DNA from: Strongylocentrotus purpuratus
Taxonomy: Eukaryota > Echinodermata > Echinoidea > Camarodonta > Strongylocentrotidae
NCBI RefSeq assembly: GCF_000002235.5
Contig: NW_022145605.1
Span: 33,625,266-33,689,265, forward strand
Reading direction: 5' to 3'
DNA length: 64,000 bases
Shown here in pieces: positions 29,701 through 37,700 of this stretch. The notes under the pieces were generated by a model. That model was not told the DNA's origin, ran no database searches, and saw only the letters and a program-made list of their open reading frames with translations. How positions within the stretch are numbered: the first letter of the stretch is position 1; each line of letters starts with the position of its first letter. A program made the translations under genes and the position numbers.

Positions 29701-31544
29701 GGCACTCCAGTTACAACCTAAGATCCAACACTCGTACAGTTTTAGATACCCCAAGGTGTCGAACCAATGCTGGTAAGCGGGCATTCATAGCCACTGCTCC
29801 AAAATCATGGAACAATCTCCCCAATTTTGTACAAACTGCTGATTCTCTAATGACTTTCAAAAAACACCTCAAAACACACTTGTTTAACTAATGCCCGCTT
29901 ACCAGCACTTGTTCTTGCTCTTCTATTACCTGTCTTACCCTTTATTTTGTTCATTCCTATATTGTTACATACATGTCTGTTGTTAAGCATCTTTCTATTT
30001 TGTTAATTGTTCATTGTATATGTTAATTAAGCGCTTTGTATCTACTTGTAGAAAAGGCGCTATACAAATGTTCATTATTATTATTATTATTATTATTACC
30101 TTAAAAAAAAGTCTCCAAAATCACCTCTTCTGTTAAATTGCAAAGTGCAATTGGCCAATATTGATAATGCTTTATATAAATAAATTATTACAGTCAAACC
30201 TGCTTCAGTGACCACCTGTCTACAAAGACCACCTGTCTACAGAGACCACATTTTGTTTTTCCCTTGAAAATGGTTTCTCATTGAAACATGTACTAAAGGA
30301 ACCTGTCTACAAAGACCACCTGTCTACAAAGACCACTTTTTGTGTTTCCCTTGGGTGGCCGTCGCTATAGACAGGTTTGACTGTATTATCATTATTATCT
30401 TTATTATTGACAGAGCAAGAATCCAGCAATCAAAGTCTATGCAGCTGAACCAGAAAATGCAGATGACTGTTTCCAATCATTCCAAGCAAAGAAACTCATC
30501 CCTCTACCGCCGGGTCCTGTGCATACGGTAGCTGATGGTTTGAGAGTTTCCATCGGAGAGTCCACTTGGCCAATCATTGAGAAGCATGTTGATGATGTCA
30601 TCACAGTCACAGAAAATGAGATTAAGGTGGGTCCTGATTGTGTTTTGATGTTCAGGATTCATGTAGCACAGGGGATAGACTCGTACTTTCTGAATATGGT
30701 ACAATATTTGTAAGGGTGTAAACTTGTGTATAAAAACATAGTGATCCAACATTTCTTTTATATATTCTGTCCATGGCTTGTAATAGAGTGCACAAATGGA
30801 TAGAAACCTTCAAATTCCTACTTGTACCCAATGTTGACTATTGGACATAAATGTGTCATTTTGACAGCAACTCTACGTGTGCCAATAGTATTTTTTTCAA
30901 ATTTTTATAATATCACATTACACTGTGTATGATTTAATATAATGTCGTAGCATAGAAATGTAGTACCGGTAGTCATGATTTAGTTATAATTGAACATAAG
31001 AATATGAAATAAATGCAGAATACTCCAACAAACGGCCCTGACCCTATAACCCTGACCCCAAAGTCCTGAAAGTGCCCTGACCCTTATCCTAATACATTGT
31101 ATGATACTATTCTTTTATATGTCCTTTATGTGATGTTTACAACATGTATAACGCTGTATTTGTTAATCATTGTGATGCATTTTACCTTGTAAATGACCAT
31201 GCAATTCAGCTTCGGCTGCAAGAACGTCATTTTGAATAAACCCTTATTGAATTGAATTGAATTGAATAAAACGTTGTGTGGTATCCTGCAGTTAAGCCTG
31301 AAAAGTATTTCCAAATATTTTCAAAATATATTGCACTTTTCTCTTTTCCATTCTACCTTTTATTCAGGATGCAACTCGTCATATATGGCAGCTGATGAAG
31401 CTCTTCATCGAGCCGTCTGCTGGGGTGGGCATCGCTGCAGCTCTCAGTCAAAAGTTCTCTCTCAAGTCTCAGGATTTAAAGAATGTTGCTGTAATCCTAT
31501 GCGGTGGCAATGTGGACATAGACTCGGTTAAACATTGGTTATGA
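23546..31544 (+). CDS. SRR: Serine racemase-like PLP enzyme, 6 coding exons, 326 aa
   Basis: A cytosolic fold-type II PLP enzyme. Family members racemise L-serine to D-serine and also dehydrate serine to pyruvate. Exons 23546-23707, 24675-24908, 25434-25553, 26094-26168, 30414-30626 and 31368-31544 join in phase 0 to 326 codons (human SRR has 340). Seen motifs are TGSFKIRGA with the PLP lysine K54, HSSGNFGQAL with the serine matching human Ser84 at S82, and the phosphate loop GGGGM (184-188). The metal site AAEPENADD has E209, A213 and D215, matching human E210, A214 and D216. Cys313 replaces human Ser313 and the loop at 149-158 (FFSPSQTYDV) differs, so threonine/serine dehydratase or another racemase activity is possible. 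An acceptor 28 bp before the ATG implies a noncoding first exon. Confidence 0.93.
24345..24600 (+). repeat. Dispersed repeat in SRR intron 1 (inverted copy at 4740-4975)
   Basis: Matches the reverse complement of the 4.8-kb repeat (GGTGGTTATCTCATCAAATC, GCTTAGGCATTGTTGGCT). Unnamed and noncoding. Confidence 0.6.
24675..24908 (+). CDS. SRR: SRR exon 2
   Basis: Residues 55-132, IRGALNAVTK to KPTEE, with the HSSGNFGQAL active-site segment. The acceptor is CTTCAG and the donor GTATAT. Confidence 0.95.
24955..25280. other. SRR intron 2: homopolymer runs only
   Basis: G run at about 24959-24974 and C run at about 25261-25275. No gene of its own. Confidence 0.7.
25434..25553 (+). CDS. SRR: SRR exon 3
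   Basis: Residues 133-172, including DVIAGQGTIGLELLDQ. The acceptor is GTTTTAG and the donor GTCAGT. Confidence 0.94.
26094..26168 (+). CDS. SRR: SRR exon 4
   Basis: Residues 173-197, with the PLP phosphate-binding GGGGM. The acceptor is TTCTCAG and the donor GTATGT. The 4.2-kb intron that follows contains the large LINE. Confidence 0.95.
26402..26548. mobile_element. Foldback MITE, copy 1 (SRR intron 4)
   Basis: GGCCCTGTTTCATAAAACTT at the left is mirrored by AAGTTTTATGAAACAGGGCC at the right, with TTATCAATAACAA arms continuing inward. A diverged second copy is at about 60990-61140. Noncoding. Confidence 0.85.
27000..27315 (+). mobile_element. Older LINE 3' fragment under the younger LINE
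   Basis: Translation of 27067-27180 gives RIHYKTLLLTFKCIHG and LPYLSELYQAV, followed in another frame by LWNNLPRFLLNQQPLDTF. Both are conserved C-terminal RT signatures of CR1/L2-type LINEs. The fragment stops where the endonuclease sequence of the next LINE begins, so the younger element landed in it. Confidence 0.75.
27189..29891 (+). CDS. LINE endonuclease/reverse transcriptase polyprotein (chimeric 5' end)
   Basis: An uninterrupted 900-codon frame. Residues 1 to about 42 come from an older LINE fragment; the rest is a CR1/L2-type ORF2. A partial APE endonuclease has YRPPP (from 62), GDLN (99-102) and SDH (163-165); its N-terminal catalytic portion is absent. The RT follows with NYRPISN, the first aspartate in SLDMSSAFDTLDH, GVPQGSVMGPLLF and YADD (621-624). 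The C-terminal domain ends SWNNLPNFVQ...TFKKHLKTHLF. It lies in the sense direction in SRR intron 4. An open RT frame suggests recent insertion, but the 5' truncation leaves it without its own promoter and with an incomplete nuclease. Confidence 0.93.
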   Translation: MPNHSSPKMIPTLQSTTTSSKLWNNLPRFLLNQQPLDTFHFTTFEHCIITDKARSVNYVAVYRPPPSSTNGLKTSTFLEEFDSFIDDMNQTPGKLLLLGDLNVHYDCPERPDVARVVDTLKSAGLKQYISKPTHRHGHTLDVVIAREDENLLCSIRTDPSLMSDHVAVSCMIRGERPSTDERPQEYRKFSNIDHTLFADDLASFLDIQPLAEDVNSCVLNLDRDMERVLDIHAPVCLRTTQVRHRPKWYNEEVDAARRERRRQERKWRKSLKVNPDSDRSAYCEAKAAAAEALSRAKRFYYNDLFSESTPKDMYRELKHLLNKSKRFLPDADSSVELASTFCTFFSEKIRDLRRCIDDLNVDELDNPNGMAISAPSFVEFQLVTSEEVQRLIKRSPNKTCPLDPLPTWLLKRHLPVLLPKLTHIINASLASGDFPSSLGVASVTPVLKKPGLDKERMKNYRPISNIRFVAKLMERVVSSQLANYLEDNSLGDPKQSAYRKNHSTETALVSLQNDILCALDDRKCVILLSLDMSSAFDTLDHTILLTRLRDEYGVSGTALHWFRSYLSNRLSHVRIRGVKSLDTRLEFGVPQGSVMGPLLFTLYSKPVSDILYSHGIGYHVYADDIQVYIQCDPSSQDSVDHAACRLRDAMRDVYRWMTSNKLKLNQDKTELVVFASKVHQRLLQNFTLTLHDGTVIKPSKKLRILGVVFDNLMLPDVHVSNVVRTVKYHIRNLCRIRKYLDESTTHAAVRALVLSRLDYCNSLLSGTTAKNIHRLQLLQNQSARLIFKQPKSTHTTPLLNSLHWLPIQQRVLFKTSTLVFKSLHYLSPSYLTDLVHVRHSSYNLRSNTRTVLDTPRCRTNAGKRAFIATAPKSWNNLPNFVQTADSLMTFKKHLKTHLFN
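29892..30105 (+). mobile_element. LINE 3' UTR with hairpin and (ATT)n tail
   Basis: GCGCTTTGTATCTACTTG and AAAAGGCGCTATACAAATG form a short stem followed by (ATT)n at about 30074-30100. This is the L2-type 3' end likely recognised by the RT. Similar ends occur at 32340-32420, 32690-32720 (SINE) and 54590-54645. Confidence 0.8.
30191..30383. mobile_element. TA-flanked MITE (pogo/Tc1-mariner-like) beside SRR exon 5
   Basis: The termini CAGTCAAACCTG and CAGGTTTGACTG are exact inverted repeats flanked by TA on both sides (30189-30190, 30384-30385). The 193-bp interior repeats CCTGTCTACAAAGACCAC several times. It ends 30 bp before the exon 5 acceptor, so the intron branch-site region must lie in or next to it. 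Confidence 0.85.
30414..30626 (+). CDS. SRR: SRR exon 5
   Basis: Residues 198-268, AAEPENADDC metal site through TVTENEIK. The acceptor lies only 30 bp after a small transposon (30191-30383). The donor is GTGGGT. Confidence 0.95.
31120..31268 (+). mobile_element. LINE 3' end with (ATTGA)n tail (SRR intron 5)
   Basis: CAATTCAGCTTCGGCTGC followed by AATAAACCC and TTATTGAATTGAATTGAATTG. CR1-like 3' end, sense orientation, 5' truncated to about 150 bp. Confidence 0.7.
31368..31544 (+). CDS. SRR: SRR exon 6 (terminal)
   Basis: Residues 269-326 and the TGA stop at 31542-31544. Contains IEPSAGVGIAAALS and the LCGGN segment. Cys313 sits where human SRR has Ser313. Confidence 0.94.
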   Translation, partial: DATRHIWQLMKLFIEPSAGVGIAAALSQKFSLKSQDLKNVAVILCGGNVDIDSVKHWL

Positions 31545-31904
31545 CTTATGAGAACTACAATGCCTCGTGGGCTGAGAGAAATTCAGGAAAATGATAGTGG
31601 AATTAATCAGAATTAACATTGGAAACATGTTTAATTCTCATGCAGGGAAGAATGGAACATGATTTTATGATCAAGGAAAGTCCTGAAAATGAGGGCAGCT
31701 GTTTATTTCCATGGTGAGGTTGTCTCAAGAATCCTTTGTGGAATGAAGGCAACATAAGAGAAGCGTTATGAAATTTGGATCACAATGAAGGAGTTTGCAA
31801 GAATCTTAAGTCAATTTAAAGGAGACTTAAACAGAATTAAAAAGAAGAAGAAGAAGAGTGCAGGGTCTAAGAGGTACAGCAAAGAGGACTTTGGGCACAA
31901 AGAA

Positions 31905-32425
31905 CCTCCTACCATGCTGCTCGTGTTGTTCTTCGAGCTAGGAGACAGGATCATGCATCACCCCACTTAGACAACTTCATTGGCTACCGGTCGAAAAAAG
32001 AATAATATACAAAACCGCACTGTTTGTTTACAAATGTACACATAATGTTGCACCTGAATATTTGTCTTCCTTGTTACAATCTTCTCGTCACTTCTCATAT
32101 AATCTTCGCTCAACTACAGACACAACGGCTCTCCATGTGCCTAGACTAAAATCGAAGATAGGTGAGCGAAGTTTTCACTACAGTGGTCCGGTTACATGGA
32201 ATAGGTTACCTTGTGAATTACACTGTAGTATGTCAATGAAAGTATTTAAGAAACATCTCAAAACACACCTATATTTACATTGTAATTAACTGCATTACAT
32301 TTTCTAGCATATTTTTGTTGAGTTTTAATTCATTGATGTATTTGTTTTGTAAAGCGATTTGATCAGTTGTAAACTGGATATAGTGCTATAAAAGAAACAA
32401 TTTATTATTATTATTATTACCAGGA
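31905..32425 (+). mobile_element. LINE (L2-like) C-terminal fragment and 3' tail
   Basis: Translation gives LHWLPVEKR-type sequence near 31975, then the open stretch 32062-32289 with NLRSTT, VTWNRLPCEL and VFKKHLKTHLY. It ends with GCGATTTGAT...ATAGTGCTATAAAAG and (ATT)n. Several frame breaks precede the open part. Confidence 0.85.
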
Positions 32426-32436
32426 AGTCTCTTGGA

Positions 32437-32730
32437 CAGTGTCGTGGTTGAGTGGATATGTCACCGGACTGTCGATCACAAGGTCCGCGATTCGAGTCCC
32501 ACCGCGGCACTAACGTCCTTTGGCAAGACATTTATCTTCATTTGCCACAGTCAACCCAGGTGAGGTAAATGGGTACCTGGTAGGATTATTTCTTGACATG
32601 CACTGTGTGCTGATAACTGCTGCCGGAGCTAGAGCTAGGGTAATCATCTTGAAAGCTCTTTGGAAGCGCATAGAGACGTTATATAATGTGATATGCGCTA
32701 TAAAAGAACCAAATATTATTAGTATTAACA
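32437..32730 (+). mobile_element. tRNA-derived SINE, copy 1
   Basis: The head has pol III boxes: A box TGGTTGAGTGG (32445-32455) and B box GATTCGAGTCCC (32489-32500), inside a tRNA-like segment ending CCGCGGCAC. A tRNA-unrelated body (GTAAATGGGTACCTGGTAGG) and an L2-like tail (TATGCGCTATAAAAGAACC, ATT-rich) follow. It sits directly after the LINE tail. A minus-strand relative is at 51260-51510. Confidence 0.85.
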
Positions 32731-34077
32731 GTGTGTCATGCCGGACCATGTAAAGTGGACCCTCATTATGAAGAAATCTTGAAGACAATCACAAAGAATT
32801 TTGAGAAATTAACTTTAGTGCAATTTGAATAGACTATTGTCATCATCGTCGTCATTGGCAGTCATGGCCCTCCATTTCAGTCTATTATCTGATACTCTTA
32901 AATTAAACAATATTATTGTTAATTTTATTTTTGGTTGCCCATTTTTTCAGGCTTTGTAAATATGTGAGGTGTTGCCTTAATTTATGTGCTTCAGCTCTTT
33001 CCAGCAGTCTTCCCTCTGAATATTGTTATTTCTAGAATATACCTTCCTGTATAATTATGTGACCGACAAAGTTAAACTGCAGTTGCCTCTTATCGTGTTG
33101 ATGAGTGATGGAAATTTACTGCTACTTTTCTGAACACTTTGTCATTTGTATATTGTATACAATTGTACGTACTGCCTGTATAAGTCATGTTCAGGTTATG
33201 TGTTATGTTGTTATTGTCACATTCACAAATTACAGTAAGTGATGCACAATTACCGATAGGCAATTGAAATTGTCTTCATCATCATCGTTTTTAGCATCCC
33301 TTTTCCCAGATCACCTTGTATTAGCTTTTGTTGTAGCAAGGTAATTTGGCATGGCCGTTATCGTTATCTATCCTTTTGTTTGATTTTTATAATAAAGAAC
33401 TGTCATTTTCTTAATCCCAAGGAAGTATACTATAACCCTCTACTAATTTTGATTTGAATAATCATGCCACGAAAGGTTCTTTAAAGAACACAAGTCCAAT
33501 AGACCTGTTTATGTATTTTAATCTATGCATGTTTCCATCCCAGTTGTAACTATTTGATTCACCTCCTATAGATGTTTTTGGATGTAAGTCACTTTGCATA
33601 CATTAGTTGTTGGCTTGGGCAAGCCCTCTAGCAAACTTTTCAGTCATTACACAAAAAATCTTTAAGCATTCAAAACTTGAGTAAACAGGTCTTTTGATTT
33701 GCAGCTATGTTATTTTCATGTGTGATCAAATTTGTCCATTGATCTTGGCATAAATAGCATGTTTATAATTATATTCATCTGTCTAATAATTGCAGAGACT
33801 TCAGAACATTATATGAACATTATGTTATTCTATTATTTTGTTGACTTTATTTATTTCAGTCATTGTCTGAGTTAAAAGAACAAGTGCAAAGGTACAAGTG
33901 TCTTTCTTTTTATCAGGATTTAAGCCCCAAAACCCCTAACACCTTCCCCCCCCCCCCCGAATCCGCATTCAGCTGAGGAGAGACAAGAAAGACACCAAGT
34001 AAATCCATTTTTTTTCTTTTTGCTTAAACTTTAATCCATTAATTATTTCTGGGTCTTGTGATGTAGTTTGTTTGGAG

Positions 34078-34130
<53 letters not shown>

Positions 34131-34240
34131 AACAGGGAGAGAGGCTGAGGTGGTCATTTAATTTCTGTTAAAACTTTTAGTATTTAGTGTATCATTTATT
34201 TCGGTCTATGAGAACTAACCCCATCATCTCACCATACAGA
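32731..34240. other. Intergenic between SRR and MND1; GA microsatellite
   Basis: No gene recognised. Contains a C run near 33946-33958 and a (GA)n run at about 34087-34126. Confidence 0.5.
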
Positions 34241-34245
34241 CAAGG

Positions 34246-34318
34246 TGGTAGCTATATATAGCCAAACCAGTCGCGCCGGTTTCTCAAATCAGAAACCGAG
34301 GCGGCATGCAGCTACGTT
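34246..34318 (+). other. Imperfect hairpin 460 bp upstream of the MND1 start
   Basis: The core stem CGCCGGTTTCT / AGAAACCGAGGCG (34274-34303) has a 6-base loop, enclosed by outer GTAGCT / AGCTAC. Function unknown; possibly a small mobile hairpin. Confidence 0.4.
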
Positions 34319-34778
34319 GTTCTAGCTAGAACTGCTCCATAGAGGGTTCACCATGATGTGCTTTTATAGAGCTCCCCTTCTCCCATATATTAATTTCTTT
34401 TCGTTAGTTTCTTTATCTTTTTCATCTGCATGCTTCTATTATTATTTTCAACATATCATAATGGTAGGCCTATATAATTATAATTTTTACTATCATGATT
34501 ATTATTATCATCATTTTTTATTTTTATTACTATTATTATTATTATTTTTCATTATCATCATTAATATTATCATCTTCATTGTGATAATACTATATAAAAA
34601 ACAGAGACAAAAAAAAAAGTATTTAAAATATTCCCACAGTGGCGTATCATACCACAAGTTGGCGCTCCATAAACTAGATACGAATATTTGTCGCGCGAAT
34701 ATTAAATCTGTGTTGCTGAGCTGCGCTGCCTAGGATTTTCTGGTCTTTTTTTTTTACTGTTTCCTTAAACTTCTAAAG

Positions 34779-34781
34779 ATG
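34779..34781 (+). CDS. MND1: MND1 exon 1: start codon only
   Basis: ATG followed at once by the donor GTAAGT (34782). Joining it to exon 2 gives MSRKRGLS, matching the conserved MND1 N-terminus, so the one-codon exon is required. Confidence 0.9.
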
Positions 34782-37700
34782 GTAAGTAGTTTTGAACGAA
34801 TTTTTTATATGATTATTGAATTATGCAAGCTTTTTAGAATGTGTTTTTACCAATAAACCGAATTGAAGAGCTTTAACTTAGCATTTCTAAGAGAGTCGGA
34901 CTCGGAGCCGGAGATAACTCCAGGGAGCTGGTCCGTCGAAGGCCTCCCCGCTCTTCGGCGGCGGAGCTCGAGCTCCCTGCAGTTAAGACGGCCGTCGGAG
35001 ACGGAGTTCAACGCACGTTCATTACAATACTCAATAGCGTGCGCGTGTTAAGTTGGGACTTTAAATGGAGAAACGTGCAAACTTGTAACTGTGGTGTGTA
35101 GCGACGTTCAACGTGGTCGGGACTGACGATAATTAATGGGGAGAATTTGCCCCTCTGGGGCCCGTTCCTACAAACCGTCATAAGTCTAACTTCTTGACTA
35201 AATCAGCGTTAGTGAACAACTTGTCCGCTACGTGTTTCACCAAGCCCTCTTTGCCAAGATCAACGACAACATCCTGACTAAGGAGTTATGACACCTCTGA
35301 CACCGTCGTATCTCTGGCATAACTATTTAGTCGATGGGCAGCGCCATCACATGTCATTTATTGGGTAGACTATGGCTGGCAAAAAAGGACAATAAATCCT
35401 CCAACTATGATTTTTCTACACATTCACTTAAACAGTGAATTATCGTTTTTTGTATTTGATAATCTCATGAAAATATGCCATGTTTGTATTTAAGGATTTC
35501 CGAACTTAAATAAACTGATTATACGCCTTTATTTCCACATTGTAAACTCGTCGAAGGGATATGTATTTTGCCACGGCAGGCAAGCCATAGTTTGAAGTGT
35601 ATTCTTTAGTTTTCAGACCCATATTAATTTCGAGATGAATTCTATTTTCAATTATGTAAAGTGAATGGTTTAAACATATGTTTTAACGTTTGAAATATTG
35701 AAGTTTTGTAATTTTTATATTGTGCTGACGCCAAAAACATTGAACACAAATTTCATTACATCGTATTTTTTCAAAGAATAATATAAGGGTGTATTTTTAT
35801 AAACTATCAAATGAAAATATTCGGGGGGTGCCCATCTCAACAACAAAACTGATTCACTGGTCATGTAATGAAAAACTCACATTTATATTTTACAAGTACT
35901 TCAATTGTTTAATCTACACAAATTTGGAAGTATATTGGATCTCTTATTTCTTGGTATAATTTTCAATCTTTTTTATTACTAATTTATTTAAATAATTGCA
36001 TTTTCCCTAATATTAATTTTGTAATAATCTGGTAGTATTGCTACTAAGGCTAATTCTCGGCTCCTCTTCTCGCCGATAATATCGATCTCACGAGATACTA
36101 GCTAGTAAGCTCTTCGTGAAACGGTTTAGGAAGATCAGAGACATCTCCGTAGTTGGCGGATAAAGTTATGACTGTCTTGTCGTTGGTTTCTAGGAACGAG
36201 CCCCTGAGTCTGAGCTCTGCCTCTGCTCTGGTTACAAGATCTGTGGCAATTAATGGCTTGCTTCCTTCTTTAATTTCTTATCGTCTTTTGTTCCTTCCTT
36301 TGTTTGTTTTCCTTCTTTCCATCCTTTTCCTTGTTTTGGTTTTCTTTCCTAGACCCTTCTCTTCTTTTCTTTACTTCTAGGCTAAACCCACACATAGGAG
36401 CATCACTATACTGGCTGTGTAGTAAAAGCTGTGCTTTTGATTCTCAACATTTCAAACACCACTGTACAAAACTCAACAGATTTCACTAAAAATCGGTACT
36501 TTAGTGACAATTGATGACACCTAAAGCAGTAAAATACATTTTTTTTTTAACTTATTGATGTTAAAAAGAATAATTTAAAAATTCTAATTGAAAGTCTAGT
36601 GTCAAACTTTGCTCACAGCTGCATCGACATGATTGTGTAGAGTCCATGTGATATTGTGTGGTGTGTATATTTGTGTATGGGTCCGAAATACCTGCCTCAC
36701 AGCAAGCATGCAGTGCTAGAGGTCAATACGCATTTAAGCATTGACTCTCTATGCTTTGCTGGAGTGGCTAAACACTTCTTCCTTCTTTAACTTGAGTTGA
36801 AAGTTAAATGGTGAAGGTTCATTATCTTTTCATTTTTATTTATCTGTCTGCCTATCTCTTCTTCAGATACATTTATCTTTCTTCTGTCTACTCTCGAGTT
36901 GTTCAGTACTCCGTGGTCTTGGTCTGGACCCCCCCCCCCCCCCCCCCCCCCCCCCCATTTCATCAGAATGTCTTTTTCTTCTTCATCATCATGTCCATAA
37001 ATCATACTCTGGTTTTCGTACCTTTCGTAACTTCATCTTGGTTCAACTTTAATACATGTAGGCCTAGGCCTACCTGTTTTTAAAATGATGAGAAACTTAT
37101 CAGAGCTGATGAATGGCTTAAAGGGATAGTTGAGTTCTGTTGCAGAGGGCGCTACACAAAATAATTTTTTTTGAGATAATGAAAAACTGAGTGTCAAATT
37201 TGAAAGAACATAATATTTAAATGACAAAATCATCTTTGATCAAAATCGGTTCAGAGACGGCTAAAATATAATGATTTCTAATAGCGTACTTGTGTACCAC
37301 CACAAATATTATTATATATATTTTGAAAAAAACGTTAAAAAAAAACGAAAACGCCTTTTACGTCGTACATGTATTTCAGCCAATGCGGATGTTGGCTTTT
37401 TTGTTTGCATTTTCGTGTTGCTTATTTTACCCACAATGAGCCGGCTCATGTATTGTTATTTTTAATCAAATAATTAATTAACAATCACCATGTTTTTGTT
37501 AAAGTGGAGCTGAATTGGTATGATCGTATTGGCTAAATTTGACATATAGATCTATCGTATGTGCGTTTACATAATTAAATACATTATTGGGTACATATTT
37601 GGTGACACTGACAGTAAACAAGAAATGTGTTAAATTACATTTTTCTGTTTCCTTTTCTCCATTTTCACTGTAAAGTCTAGGAAACGTGGACTAAGTTTGG

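Larger units (their letters stand above)
31545..33410 (+). other. Region 3' of SRR; possible long 3' UTR with poly(A) signal
   Basis: The first clear AATAAA after the stop that is not inside an inserted repeat is at about 33391. A transcript running that far would include the LINE and SINE at 31905-32730. Shorter transcripts without a canonical signal are possible. Confidence 0.3.

Noticed and set aside
32437-32512. Possible functional tRNA gene
   Set aside because: Pol III boxes are present, but the sequence continues into a SINE body and L2-like tail, and the arms do not form a clean cloverleaf with a plausible anticodon stem.
34863-35051. 62-codon frame in MND1 intron 1
   Set aside because: Lies in a GC-rich imperfect palindrome and shows no splice sites or domain.
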